Origin: an uncultured Bdellovibrionales bacterium
Lineage (GTDB): Bacteria > Bdellovibrionota > Bdellovibrionia > Bdellovibrionales > UBA1609
Direction: 5' to 3'
Assembly: GCA_903833275.1 (NCBI GenBank)
Contig: CAILEP010000031.1
Span: 186,001-250,000 of the forward strand
Length of the DNA stretch: 64,000 nucleotides
The stretch's first letter is position 1. Every line of letters starts with the position of its first letter. Shown piece by piece: positions 1 to 7,707 of the stretch. Made by a program: the position numbers and the translations under genes. Below the pieces are notes generated by a model. That model ran no database searches and was not told the DNA's origin. It saw only the letters and a list, made by a program, of their open reading frames with translations.

Positions 1-888
1 GTTGCAAAAGGTCTACGCAAGTTGGGGCACAAGTGTGCGTTTTGCGGCATAAGTGATAAAATTTCTCCTTTACGTAAAGCAATTTTTCGGTTGAAGCCCG
101 ATGTAATTTTTAATTTGCTTGAAGAGTTTGATGATGAGGGGCTTTTTGAGCCAATAATCGTTAATTTTTTGGAAGGCGAAGGTTATTCGATCACGGGGTG
201 CGGAGGTAATGGGCTTTTGTTCGCCCGCAATAAGGTCGCCACAAAGATCTTACTGGGTGAGCTTGGGGTGCGTGTGCCCAGCTCGCATCGATGGCCACAG
301 ATTGTAAAATTCGTTGCTGAAGAGTCTTCGCGCGGCTTGAGCACCCGATCGATTGTAAATGACAATAAGCAACTGAAGCGCGAGATAGCCAGGCTTAAGA
401 AAAAGGCATCTGGGCGAGTATTTTCTGAGGAATACGTAGAGGGTCGCGAACTCTATTGTGGCGTATTTAAACATCAAGATCGAATCGTTATTTCGGACCT
501 TTGGGAAACCTCATTCGGCAACATGAGAGGGCCTAAAATATTGACCGAAAGGGCGAAGTGGGATTTTGCTTTTCGACGGCGACACGGTGTTAAAATGGCT
601 AGGGCGAAAAATATCAATCAAGAGGTGATAGCCGAGGCTCGTAACTTTGCCGAATTGGCTACAAAAGCTCTTGAAATTCGAGGGGCGGCTCGAATTGATT
701 TTCGTTTGAGCCCCAAAAAGGGACTCTATGTAATCGAGATTAACCCCAATCCGGACCTTGCGACCTATGATGAATATGCGGTTTGTTTGGTTGAGGCGGG
801 TATTAAATACTCAGATCTGATGCAAATGATCGTTGACGAGGCGCTGTCTCGGGGCACGTCGCGGCCTGGTAAAGGTCTGAATTGTTAA
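1..888 (+). CDS. ATP-grasp ligase, D-Ala-D-Ala ligase-like (5' end outside window)
   Basis: The reading frame is open from base 1, so the TTG at 22 is probably internal and the true start lies upstream; 295 codons are visible. The C-terminal half has ATP-grasp features: EYVEGRELYCGV resembles the strand that leads into the ATP site, and EINPNPDL near the end is the usual metal- and substrate-binding motif of D-Ala-D-Ala ligase-type enzymes. The N-terminal part (LRKLGHKC, then FNLLEEF) also matches the start of that family. The expected reaction is ATP-dependent amide or peptide bond formation; the substrate cannot be told. The next gene starts 27 bp downstream, so the two may be co-transcribed. 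Family is fairly sure; the specific role (cell wall or other) is not. Confidence 0.75.
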   Translation, partial: VAKGLRKLGHKCAFCGISDKISPLRKAIFRLKPDVIFNLLEEFDDEGLFEPIIVNFLEGEGYSITGCGGNGLLFARNKVATKILLGELGVRVPSSHRWPQIVKFVAEESSRGLSTRSIVNDNKQLKREIARLKKKASGRVFSEEYVEGRELYCGVFKHQDRIVISDLWETSFGNMRGPKILTERAKWDFAFRRRHGVKMARAKNINQEVIAEARNFAELATKALEIRGAARIDFRLSPKKGLYVIEINPNPDLATYDEYAVCLVEAGIKYSDLMQMIVDEALSRGTSRPGKGLNC

Positions 889-915
889 CGAAAAATGTAT
901 ACTTATGGTGACGCA

Positions 916-1941
916 ATGAAAAGATTTTTCGCGATCGTACTATTTGGAATGGCTTTTTGGATTCAAGCCCAAGATTGCCAGGCGCTTAATATTGACCCAA
1001 AGCAAACTTCTGTTTCGGGGGTTTCGTCGGGCGCCTATATGGCGGGCCAACTGGCTGTAGCCCACTCCGCGACGTTTATGGGCTTGGGATTGATCGCCGG
1101 CGGCCCATATTACTGCGCTCAGAGCTCTCTGTTGAGAGCCATGACGTTCTGTATGGATTATTTGCATTCGAAAATTGATGTTAGTGAATTGGTGACGAGC
1201 GCAAAAAATTTCGAGACGTCAAAAATAATCGATTCATTAGCTAATTTTAAGAGAATGCGAATCTATGCATTTTCAGGGTCGAATGACCGGGTTGTGCCGC
1301 AGGATTTGGTTGCCTCGAATTTCGATTTTTTTAAGAGCCTAGGCGTATCACCAGATCAGTTTAAATTTGATTCGGATACAGCCGCCGGCCACGCCTTTCC
1401 GACACTCGATTATGGCAATGAGTGTAGTGCACCCAGAGAGGCGCCATTTATAAGTAAATGTGGCGTCGATGGTGCGCTTCAAATTTTGACCCAGATTTAT
1501 GGCAGTCTTAAAGCCAAAACTACAGCAAAAGATGAAAACTTTTTTGAGGTTACGCAAGCAACGTCATCAATGCCTATACCAAAAGCATTTTCATTGGCCG
1601 ATTATGCGACGCTTTACGTCCCGACACAGTGTCAGGTCGGCGGCAAATGCAAACTGCATGTGGCGTTGCATGGTTGTCGTCAAACCAAAGAAGACATAGG
1701 CGATCAATTTATAAAACACACCGGCTACGCTGAGTGGGCAGAAACGAATGATATTATCGTGTTATTTCCGCAAGCGATTCGAAATGATGATTTGGGTAAC
1801 CCTAGGGGTTGTTGGGATTGGTGGGGGTATTCTTCTTCGTTTTATGCAACGAAAGAGGGCCCACAAATTAAAATGATTTATGAACTCGTACAATCAATCG
1901 GTCAGGGCAAAAGTTTAATTTTGAGTCATTTCAAGAACTAA
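916..1941 (+). CDS. Secreted PHB-depolymerase-like esterase (alpha/beta hydrolase)
   Basis: The 341-residue product begins with a signal peptide (residues 1-23, MKRFF then a hydrophobic stretch). I prefer the ATG at 916 to the in-frame ATG at 895 because it puts the charged n-region at the terminus. The lipase box is GVSSG with the nucleophile at Ser37. Asp124 in GSNDRVVP and His159 in AGHAFP complete a plausible catalytic triad. The C-terminal part carries HVALHGCRQT and GCWDWWGY, typical of the poly(3-hydroxybutyrate) depolymerase family. It would hydrolyse short-chain polyhydroxyalkanoate outside the cytoplasm. Predatory Bdellovibrio are known to degrade prey PHB, which would fit. Substrate remains inferred; other feruloyl- or acetyl-esterase roles are possible. 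Confidence 0.8.
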   Translation: MKRFFAIVLFGMAFWIQAQDCQALNIDPKQTSVSGVSSGAYMAGQLAVAHSATFMGLGLIAGGPYYCAQSSLLRAMTFCMDYLHSKIDVSELVTSAKNFETSKIIDSLANFKRMRIYAFSGSNDRVVPQDLVASNFDFFKSLGVSPDQFKFDSDTAAGHAFPTLDYGNECSAPREAPFISKCGVDGALQILTQIYGSLKAKTTAKDENFFEVTQATSSMPIPKAFSLADYATLYVPTQCQVGGKCKLHVALHGCRQTKEDIGDQFIKHTGYAEWAETNDIIVLFPQAIRNDDLGNPRGCWDWWGYSSSFYATKEGPQIKMIYELVQSIGQGKSLILSHFKN

Positions 1942-1950
1942 GTGCTTTTA

Positions 1951-2610
1951 TTATCGCGGTAGAATTTCTTTAATTTTTTCAAAGCCCAGAACAATTAACA
2001 TTCGTAAGGCTTCGCGTTCAGAGCCCAAATTTAACAGGCTTTGTACCTGCCTTAATGTCTCTAGAGATCGCATGTCTAGATTTAGACTGGCAGGGCTTTG
2101 AGTTGGTGCTGGAGCGTTGTGAATTGGGCCTGATGATGTGCTAGAGCTATGTCTAAGCGGCATATGTCCAGTAACAAAAGCAGGCGTGCTAACCGTAGAT
2201 TGTAGTGCTGGCTCATGGGTGGCGGTTGGGGTTACGGCGGGTGCTACTGCTGGCGTCGTGGCGAAAGCACCCAGGCTATTCGGGTTCGGGGCAAATGAAG
2301 GGCTGTTGGCCCCGATCTCACTCTCGTCAAATTGCTTTAGGCCTTCAGCCAAAAACTTTAAATCTTTTTTGAAAGCCTCAGCGCTGGCGCTGTTCATGGC
2401 TCCACCGGAGTTTGAAGAATTGGCGCTTTCGCTCGGCGATGTTTGATTCATGCCGCCGGGTCTGCGGCGAGATTGCATGTAGAGAGACACGAGATTATCA
2501 GAGCTAGTTGCAACTTCACGAACGGACTGGGGTTGCGAGCGCAGCCATTCGTAGGCTGCTGCCAAAACGTCGCGAGTGTAAGCCTGTGGTGGTAGATTCG
2601 AAAAACTCAT
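1951..2610 (-). CDS. Hypothetical protein with helical ends and Ser/Pro/Ala-rich linker
   Basis: This 219-residue protein is not recognised. Residues 1-50 look like a folded helical segment (YTRDVLAAAYEWLRSQP). The middle (about 55-175) is a low-complexity linker rich in Ser, Asn, Pro, Thr and Ala. The C-terminal 40 residues (LETLRQVQSLLNLGSEREALRM, with a final Lys-rich helix) resemble a ribbon-helix-helix-like or dimerisation helix pair, but this is weak. No signal peptide or membrane segment. It is the last gene after the sigma-54 regulator on the same strand, 70 bp downstream of that gene's stop, and a hairpin lies just before its ATG. It could be co-expressed with the kinase-regulator operon or have its own signal. 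Confidence 0.6.
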   Translation of the reverse strand: MSFSNLPPQAYTRDVLAAAYEWLRSQPQSVREVATSSDNLVSLYMQSRRRPGGMNQTSPSESANSSNSGGAMNSASAEAFKKDLKFLAEGLKQFDESEIGANSPSFAPNPNSLGAFATTPAVAPAVTPTATHEPALQSTVSTPAFVTGHMPLRHSSSTSSGPIHNAPAPTQSPASLNLDMRSLETLRQVQSLLNLGSEREALRMLIVLGFEKIKEILPR

Positions 2611-2613
2611 GGG

Positions 2614-2640
2614 AGTGAAAGGCTACTACTACCCTTCACT
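2614..2640 (-). promoter_or_regulatory. Hairpin directly upstream of the 219-residue gene's start codon
   Basis: Bases 2614-2619 (AGTGAA) pair with 2635-2640 (TTCACT), with two more G-C pairs after one mismatch and a 9-nt loop. On the minus strand the hairpin ends 3 nt before the ATG at 2610, and the only Shine-Dalgarno-like bases (AAGGG) sit in its 5' arm. It could hide the ribosome site. Read on the plus strand it is followed by TTTTT and would look like a terminator, but no plus-strand gene ends nearby. Confidence 0.35.
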
Positions 2641-2680
2641 TTTTGGCAACTATTAAGCGACACCGAAAATATAACATTGA

Positions 2681-4162
2681 TCAATCGGCGTAATCTTTTG
2701 CAATGATCCCATATTTTTCAATCTTTCGAAGTAAGGTTTTCTTTGGGATGTTTGCGTGCAGAGCAGTCTGATTGATTCTGCCCTTAAACATTTTAAGCGC
2801 TTTAACGATAAACTCGCGCTCAAATGCCTCTTTATGCTTGTTGAAGTCCAAGCTTTCGCCAGAAATCGATACAATGTCACGGACCTCAACCGATATATCG
2901 TCGGCATCGTCCAGACCCATTGAATCATCTTCTTCGTCTTGGTCTGCAAAATTCTTGACATTTAAATTGGCTGCAGAAAGCTCGACTCCGGTTGCGAGAA
3001 GAAAGGACTCGGGCAGAGATCGAATGGTCAGGTGAGTGCCCTCTTCAAGAATGAAAGCGTGCTCGATTACGTTTTCAAGTTCGCGAATGTTGCCTGGCCA
3101 ATCGTATTTCTTAAGTAGGGTCATGGCCTCTGGAGTCACGCCCACAATTTTTTTACTCTGTTTCTTGTTGAACTTATAAACGAAATTATTAACAAGCTGC
3201 TCGAGATCATCACGCCGCTCTGACAACGAAGGTAGAAAAATCGGCATTACGTTCATGCGATAGTAAAGATCTTCACGAAATCGGCCGTCTTTTATCATTT
3301 GCTCAAGGGGTCGATTGGTGGCCGCGATAATTCGAACGTTGGTGTCGATGTCACGGTTTGCGCCAACGGGGGTAAATGCCTTTTCTTGTAATACGCGCAG
3401 GAGTTTTACTTGCATCATGACGGGCATATCGCCTAATTCGTCAAGAAAGAGGGTGCCACCTTCAGCATATTGAAACTTGCCTATTTTACGTTGCTCGGCG
3501 CCAGTGAAAGCGCCTTTTTCGTGCCCAAACAGCTCCGACTCGAAGAGATTCTCGGGGATCGCTGAGCAGTTGATCGCGACAAACTTGCCCTCTTTATGGG
3601 CGGAGTTCATATGGATGGCTCGAGCGACAAGTTCCTTTCCTGTACCTGAAGACCCTCGAATCAATACGGGTGTATCGACCTTTGATAGCCGATTGATGAT
3701 ATGAAAAACTTTTCGCATTTGTTGGTTGGAGCCAATTATTTTGCGACCTTCTTCAGTCGCCAGCTGAGGCGCTGAGGCCACAACCTCGGAGATCAGGTTA
3801 TACGCAGTCAAGGCTTTGTTGACGAGTGCAACGAGTTCGTCGCCTTTAATGGGCTTTGAAATATAATTGTAGGCGCCATCTTTAACGGCCTGAACCGCGT
3901 CGTTGATATTGGCGTAGGCCGTCATCACAATCGCGACCATTGAGGGGTCGTGGTCTTTGATCGCGCTGAGAGCTTTTAGGCCGTTCATTCGTGGCATATC
4001 AACATCAAGGATGACCATATTGTACATGCCGGCCTTGACCTTCTCGAGAGCATTTATGCCGTCAAAAGCTTCATCGACCTGAAAATGGCCGGTTGTTTCG
4101 AGGGTATTTTTAACTGCGAGGCGAAGAGTTTGATCGTCATCGCAAACGAGGACCTTAATCAT
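2681..4162 (-). CDS. NtrC-family sigma-54-dependent response regulator
   Basis: The 493-residue product has the three classic modules. A receiver domain spans residues 1-120 with acidic pocket DDD at 8-10, phospho-acceptor Asp53 in ILDVDMP and the Lys of SKPIKG. The AAA+ sigma-54 interaction domain has Walker A GSSGTGKE, the GAFTGA loop in GHEKGAFTGAE and Walker B FLDELGD. A Fis-type helix-turn-helix ends the protein (GRINQTALHANIPKKTLLRK). It would activate sigma-54 promoters when phosphorylated. It starts 9 bp after the CHASE2 kinase stop with a strong AAGGAG site, so the kinase is its obvious partner. An acidic insert (DQDEEDDS) lies between the AAA+ and HTH domains. Target genes cannot be told. 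Confidence 0.95.
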   Translation of the reverse strand: MIKVLVCDDDQTLRLAVKNTLETTGHFQVDEAFDGINALEKVKAGMYNMVILDVDMPRMNGLKALSAIKDHDPSMVAIVMTAYANINDAVQAVKDGAYNYISKPIKGDELVALVNKALTAYNLISEVVASAPQLATEEGRKIIGSNQQMRKVFHIINRLSKVDTPVLIRGSSGTGKELVARAIHMNSAHKEGKFVAINCSAIPENLFESELFGHEKGAFTGAEQRKIGKFQYAEGGTLFLDELGDMPVMMQVKLLRVLQEKAFTPVGANRDIDTNVRIIAATNRPLEQMIKDGRFREDLYYRMNVMPIFLPSLSERRDDLEQLVNNFVYKFNKKQSKKIVGVTPEAMTLLKKYDWPGNIRELENVIEHAFILEEGTHLTIRSLPESFLLATGVELSAANLNVKNFADQDEEDDSMGLDDADDISVEVRDIVSISGESLDFNKHKEAFEREFIVKALKMFKGRINQTALHANIPKKTLLRKIEKYGIIAKDYAD

Positions 4163-4171
4163 AAATGCTCC

Positions 4172-6022
4172 TTAGAGATTCATGGGCAATTCGACGGTAA
4201 AGGTCGAGCCCTTATTTTTTTCACTTTCAACACTAATTTGCCCCTGATGAAGATCGACGAAGTAGCGAGCTAGGTAAAGACCGAGGCCAGTCCCTTTTAC
4301 GGCTCCGTCAAGTACGGTTCGGCTGCGGTAGAACTTGGTAAATAAATTACCAATCTCGTCGCTAGGTATGCCCATGCCTTGATCGGCGACCTGAACGACA
4401 ACACGGCCATCTACTTCGTCCGTGCTTACAAGAATTGAAGAATTGTCGGGCGAATATTTAATTGCGTTCTCGATCAGATTGTAAAAAACCTGGCGCATTA
4501 AATCTTCGTCAATTTTAACGCTAAAAAGGGGTTCAAATTCGGTGATGAGGTTGATGTTTTTTTGTTTTGCCAAATACTGAAGTTTTTGGGCGACTTCAGT
4601 TAATAGCGCATTTACATCTTTCGACTTGAGGTGAAGTTTTACATCTTTGCTTTCGATTCGCCCCAAATTAAGAATTGAACCAACAAACTCGGTCAATTCT
4701 TCTGACGATTGATTTATCGCACTCAGGGCCTCTTGTTGGGCGGTCGAAAGCGGAGTGGTGTCGCGAAGAGCCAGCTCAGTCATGCCCTGAATTCGGGCTA
4801 ACGGCGTTTTAAGATCATGCGACATCATTCGCAAAAAGTTCGACTTCAGTTCTTCAACCTGCGTCAGAAGATTGTTGCGCTGAAAGTACTCCCACGAACG
4901 ACGGTTTTCGATGATGAGGCGATACGGAATAAAAAAGTAGTAGCAAATAAAAATGGCAAGCAGCGGATGCGCAAAGTCGATCCAAATATTATCAAGAGCA
5001 AAAAGCCCCCATGCCACAACCGCGTAGCCAATGAGCGAAAGCGCGAGAATAAAAAGGCCGCGGCCAGGCCGCAAAGTCAGTACTACAAAAACTGTAAGCG
5101 CCGCGATCGCGCACGTAAGTAGAATGGTAAACCACTGAGGGGTTTGAATTGGTGAATCGTTTAATATCATCGAATCGAGAATATTGGCATGAAGCTCAAA
5201 GCGCGACATGGCCAAGACATCGCGTGAATAGGGGGTCATCAAATAGTCTTTTGTGTCAGACCTCGTGTCGCGGCCGATGATTACAATTTTATCTTTGAAT
5301 TTTTCTGGGCTCACTCGCCCTTCTTGCACGTCTATGTAGCTGTAGGTTTCATAAAAACCGGCAGGGTGAAAATTAATGTAAGCCTGGGTTGTTCGTTTCA
5401 TTCGAAATGAACCGCGATAGGTCTCTGACGAGGTCATGCCGTTGTATTCTTTGGCAATGGCCATATGGGCGAGTGGCTGGCCTTCGAGGTCAAAGATCAT
5501 TCGGCGGGTCACGCCGTCTTTGGCAAAGTTTTGAAGGTCCATCGTTTTTGGCGCTGATTTGACGACGACATCTTGAAGTGGCGGTAAAAGTCGAAACTCG
5601 TCTTCGAGGCCTTTCTCGGGCAACTTGCGGTCTTCAAGCATGGTGAAATCAAGACGCTTAACTTGGGTCGCCAATTCGTCAAGCTGTTCGTAAGAGCCCA
5701 TGACTTCCATAAAGTCATCGGCGTAAAGGACGTGGCGTGGCCGGGCCGCTTCGAGCTGCCTCAGCATCATAGTAAAGTCAGAAGCTTCGGGGAGCCGCTT
5801 CAACGTCTCTTGTGTTTTGGTGTCAATCGAGACCAGTACAATTTGGCCAGAGGTCTTGGCAACCGGTCGGGTGCGAACGCGGAGGTCATAAAAAAAACTT
5901 TCGATGTAATCGAGCTGAAGCTGACAAATAAAAAACGCGATCATGAGTGCCAGAGTGACACGCATGCCGGCGAACACCCAGCGGCGTTTTTTCTTTTTGT
6001 TTGGCTTTAGCTCCGACTCCAT
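4172..6022 (-). CDS. CHASE2-domain sensor histidine kinase
   Basis: The 616-residue kinase has one N-terminal membrane helix (about 18-36), a large extracytoplasmic CHASE2 domain (about 40-290, with SIDTKTQETL and KIVIIGRDT), three further helices (about 296-368), then HisKA with the phospho-acceptor His402 in SHDLKTPLAR. The HATPase domain follows with N box NLIENAIKYSP, DQGMGIP and GTGLGLYLA. It senses an unknown signal outside the inner membrane and should phosphorylate the regulator encoded 9 bp downstream. It starts 25 bp after the stop of a 40-residue peptide gene, which in turn follows a radical SAM maturase, so a modified peptide is one possible ligand. That link is inference from gene order only. 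Confidence 0.93.
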   Translation of the reverse strand: MESELKPNKKKKRRWVFAGMRVTLALMIAFFICQLQLDYIESFFYDLRVRTRPVAKTSGQIVLVSIDTKTQETLKRLPEASDFTMMLRQLEAARPRHVLYADDFMEVMGSYEQLDELATQVKRLDFTMLEDRKLPEKGLEDEFRLLPPLQDVVVKSAPKTMDLQNFAKDGVTRRMIFDLEGQPLAHMAIAKEYNGMTSSETYRGSFRMKRTTQAYINFHPAGFYETYSYIDVQEGRVSPEKFKDKIVIIGRDTRSDTKDYLMTPYSRDVLAMSRFELHANILDSMILNDSPIQTPQWFTILLTCAIAALTVFVVLTLRPGRGLFILALSLIGYAVVAWGLFALDNIWIDFAHPLLAIFICYYFFIPYRLIIENRRSWEYFQRNNLLTQVEELKSNFLRMMSHDLKTPLARIQGMTELALRDTTPLSTAQQEALSAINQSSEELTEFVGSILNLGRIESKDVKLHLKSKDVNALLTEVAQKLQYLAKQKNINLITEFEPLFSVKIDEDLMRQVFYNLIENAIKYSPDNSSILVSTDEVDGRVVVQVADQGMGIPSDEIGNLFTKFYRSRTVLDGAVKGTGLGLYLARYFVDLHQGQISVESEKNKGSTFTVELPMNL

Positions 6023-6047
6023 GACTATTTTTGCCTTCGGTTTACGT

Positions 6048-6170
6048 TTAATGAATCTCGGGGCAGGATTGGCGTGCTTTTTTGCCCTCTTTATTTAGAG
6101 CTTCACGCGTCTTAGTATCTGCTGTGCGTTTTGATGCATCTTTGGCCGATATCTTTTTAATATTTTTCAT
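6048..6170 (-). CDS. 40-residue peptide, candidate radical-SAM substrate (RiPP precursor)
   Basis: A short gene between the radical SAM/SPASM gene (stop 30 bp upstream) and the CHASE2 kinase (start 25 bp downstream), same strand. It has an ATG preceded by an excellent Shine-Dalgarno (AAAGGAG, 7 nt before the ATG). The product is Lys-rich: 10 Lys, a charged, helix-prone body (residues 9-33), and a distinct tail QSCPEIH with a single Cys36. There is no signal peptide. Position and size fit a ribosomally made precursor whose C-terminal core, possibly at Cys36, is modified by the maturase. Reservations: only one Cys, no recognised leader motif and no transporter or protease gene next door. It may instead be a small regulator or unrelated. 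Confidence 0.6.
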   Translation of the reverse strand: MKNIKKISAKDASKRTADTKTREALNKEGKKARQSCPEIH

Positions 6171-6200
6171 TTTGTGCTCCTTTAAAGCAGTTTATTAAAA

Positions 6201-7499
6201 TTAATTCTCGCTAAAACTATCAGCAAAGTACTGAATGGCCGTTGCTGAGAGTTCTCGTGTTCTATAACAAAAATTTGGATTCTTGCCGTGACGATGGCCC
6301 GAATGCCCTTTATGCACAGCCATGCAACCGCCTCCACACAGATGGCGCGCCCAACAAGATTCGCAATTATTTAATTCGATAAGTGAGGGCTGATATTTCG
6401 CCAATTTGGTTTCGTCGATTGACGTGAGGTGGCCGATTTTTTCTGACGGGTCATTCATAAACCAATTGCAAGTGTAGAGATCAGCTTTTGTATCAGCGAG
6501 AAGGAGTGACTTGCCCGCTGAGCAGTACGAATGAGTACGAGTTTGTGAAGTGAGGCGAGCAAGCGGTCGGCGAAATTGAGCAATACTTGAAACCCCTTCG
6601 AGGCCGTGGGTTTTAAAGAGTCGGGCGCCCAGCTCGCGCATTTCGTTAACATAATTTTGTGTGGCTCGCTCTTCGTCAGCTTGGTTATTGGCGAAATTAA
6701 AATTGATAACATCCCAATTCATGTCGAGACTTTGCAAGAAATCGTATGTTTCGATAACGGCCGTGTTATGCACTCCAAAAACCGTATTTACATTTAGATA
6801 GATAAGTTGTGCTCGAAATTTTGCTAATTCGCGTAGACCCAAAAGAGTCATTTCTGTCGATGAGGTGGTTTTTGATTTCGACGGTCGAAATTGGTCATTA
6901 AGCGCAGGCGGGCCATCAAGACTGATGGTTACGCCGAAATGGTAGCGACCTAAAATATCCGCCACTGTCGAAGTAATTAAAGTGCCATTGGTCGTGATGA
7001 CAAACTCAAGCTCGATGGGGCGACCGGCCGTGCTGAGTTTTGCAAAGCGGCAAAGTGAATCAATGATTTGTGGGTAGAGAAGGGGTTCGCCGCCAAGAAA
7101 TTCAATTCGAAAAGTCTGATTAATTTTAGCGCGACCTAGAAAAAATTGAATTTGCGCTTCGGCCTTCGAGGTGTCGATTTTAGTTACTGGAGACCCGTAA
7201 GTACCATCGCCGCCGGCCGCACAATAGGTGCATTTAAGGTTGCAAATCTGCGCGACATTAAGTGAGAGGGTTTGGATATTGTCGACGGTCACTTCGTCAG
7301 AAGTGGCGGGGTCGATTTCGTTATTCCAAGTTTCAATTTCTCGGCGTGCATCAACGTCGAAGGCGGGTTGAGTGCCATCAAGGTCGCGCCAGGCTTCAGG
7401 CGTGATTTCAGCCACCGCGAGGTTGCGCGCGTGAAAACCGATGAAGCGATTAGCCTCGGTTTGTACGGCGAAAATATTTTTATAACGACGCTGTTCCAA
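6201..7499 (-). CDS. Radical SAM/SPASM peptide maturase
   Basis: The 432-residue product starts at TTG, with GAGG 7 nt upstream and an in-frame TGA directly before it. The N-terminal 60 residues resemble the substrate-handling extension of peptide-modifying enzymes. The radical SAM cluster is CNLKCTYC (Cys86, 90, 93) followed by AAGGDGTYG, a signature shared with thioether-forming and related SPASM maturases; LGGEPLLYP binds SAM. The C-terminal SPASM region has CSAG...YTC, then CESCWARHLCGGGC (Cx2Cx5Cx3C), a His-rich stretch and a final NFC, enough for two auxiliary Fe-S clusters. It probably modifies a peptide by radical chemistry. The nearest candidate substrate is the 40-residue peptide gene 30 bp downstream. 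The exact subfamily and the chemistry are unknown. Confidence 0.9.
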   Translation of the reverse strand: MEQRRYKNIFAVQTEANRFIGFHARNLAVAEITPEAWRDLDGTQPAFDVDARREIETWNNEIDPATSDEVTVDNIQTLSLNVAQICNLKCTYCAAGGDGTYGSPVTKIDTSKAEAQIQFFLGRAKINQTFRIEFLGGEPLLYPQIIDSLCRFAKLSTAGRPIELEFVITTNGTLITSTVADILGRYHFGVTISLDGPPALNDQFRPSKSKTTSSTEMTLLGLRELAKFRAQLIYLNVNTVFGVHNTAVIETYDFLQSLDMNWDVINFNFANNQADEERATQNYVNEMRELGARLFKTHGLEGVSSIAQFRRPLARLTSQTRTHSYCSAGKSLLLADTKADLYTCNWFMNDPSEKIGHLTSIDETKLAKYQPSLIELNNCESCWARHLCGGGCMAVHKGHSGHRHGKNPNFCYRTRELSATAIQYFADSFSEN

Positions 7500-7520
7500 T
7501 CAAAGCCTCAATGAAATTTG

Positions 7521-7535
7521 TGACACCAGTTTTCG
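7521..7535. repeat. 15-nt near-direct repeat, proximal copy
   Basis: TGACACCAGTTTTCG here matches the copy at 7673-7687 at 13 of 15 positions. It lies in the leader of the radical SAM gene, just after the candidate -10 element. Two spaced copies around a promoter suggest regulator binding sites; this is inference. Confidence 0.4.
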
Positions 7536-7542
7536 CTCAACC

Positions 7543-7570
7543 CTTATGTCTAAAGCAAGACCTTTGCCAA
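7543..7570 (-). promoter_or_regulatory. Candidate sigma-70 promoter for the radical SAM operon
   Basis: On the minus strand TTGGCA (7570-7565) is followed after 16 nt by CATAAG (7548-7543). Transcription would begin near 7536, giving a leader of about 37 nt to the TTG start codon. The fit to consensus is moderate and no other candidate in the gap is clearly better. Confidence 0.35.
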
Positions 7571-7663
7571 GAGTCACACTCGACACATGCGTATTAAAAG
7601 TACGTAATATCAATATGTTATGTCTTTGGGGCGAAGGGTTGTTGGGCGAAATCATAACAAATA

Positions 7664-7687
7664 GTGTCACTTTGACACCAATATTCG
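7664..7687. promoter_or_regulatory. Short palindrome plus distal copy of the 15-nt repeat
   Basis: GTGTCA (7664-7669), loop CTT, TGACAC (7673-7678) form a perfect 6-bp palindrome. Its right arm begins the second copy of the 15-nt repeat (TGACACCAATATTCG, 7673-7687). The site is about 100 bp upstream of the candidate -35 of the radical SAM operon and about 20 bp after the stop of the next gene. It could be an operator or a weak terminator for the upstream gene; there is no clear T-run. Confidence 0.35.
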
Positions 7688-7707
7688 GCGGCGAGGTGTT
7701 TTATAGG

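Noticed and set aside
2138-2446. A plus-strand frame inside the 219-residue gene
   Set aside because: Low-complexity Ser/Ala/Thr codons on the minus strand keep the opposite frame open; no ribosome site.
6066-6082. A sigma-54-like TGGC...TTGC element inside the 40-residue gene
   Set aside because: The spacing between GG and GC is one base too long and the strand is opposite to the operon.
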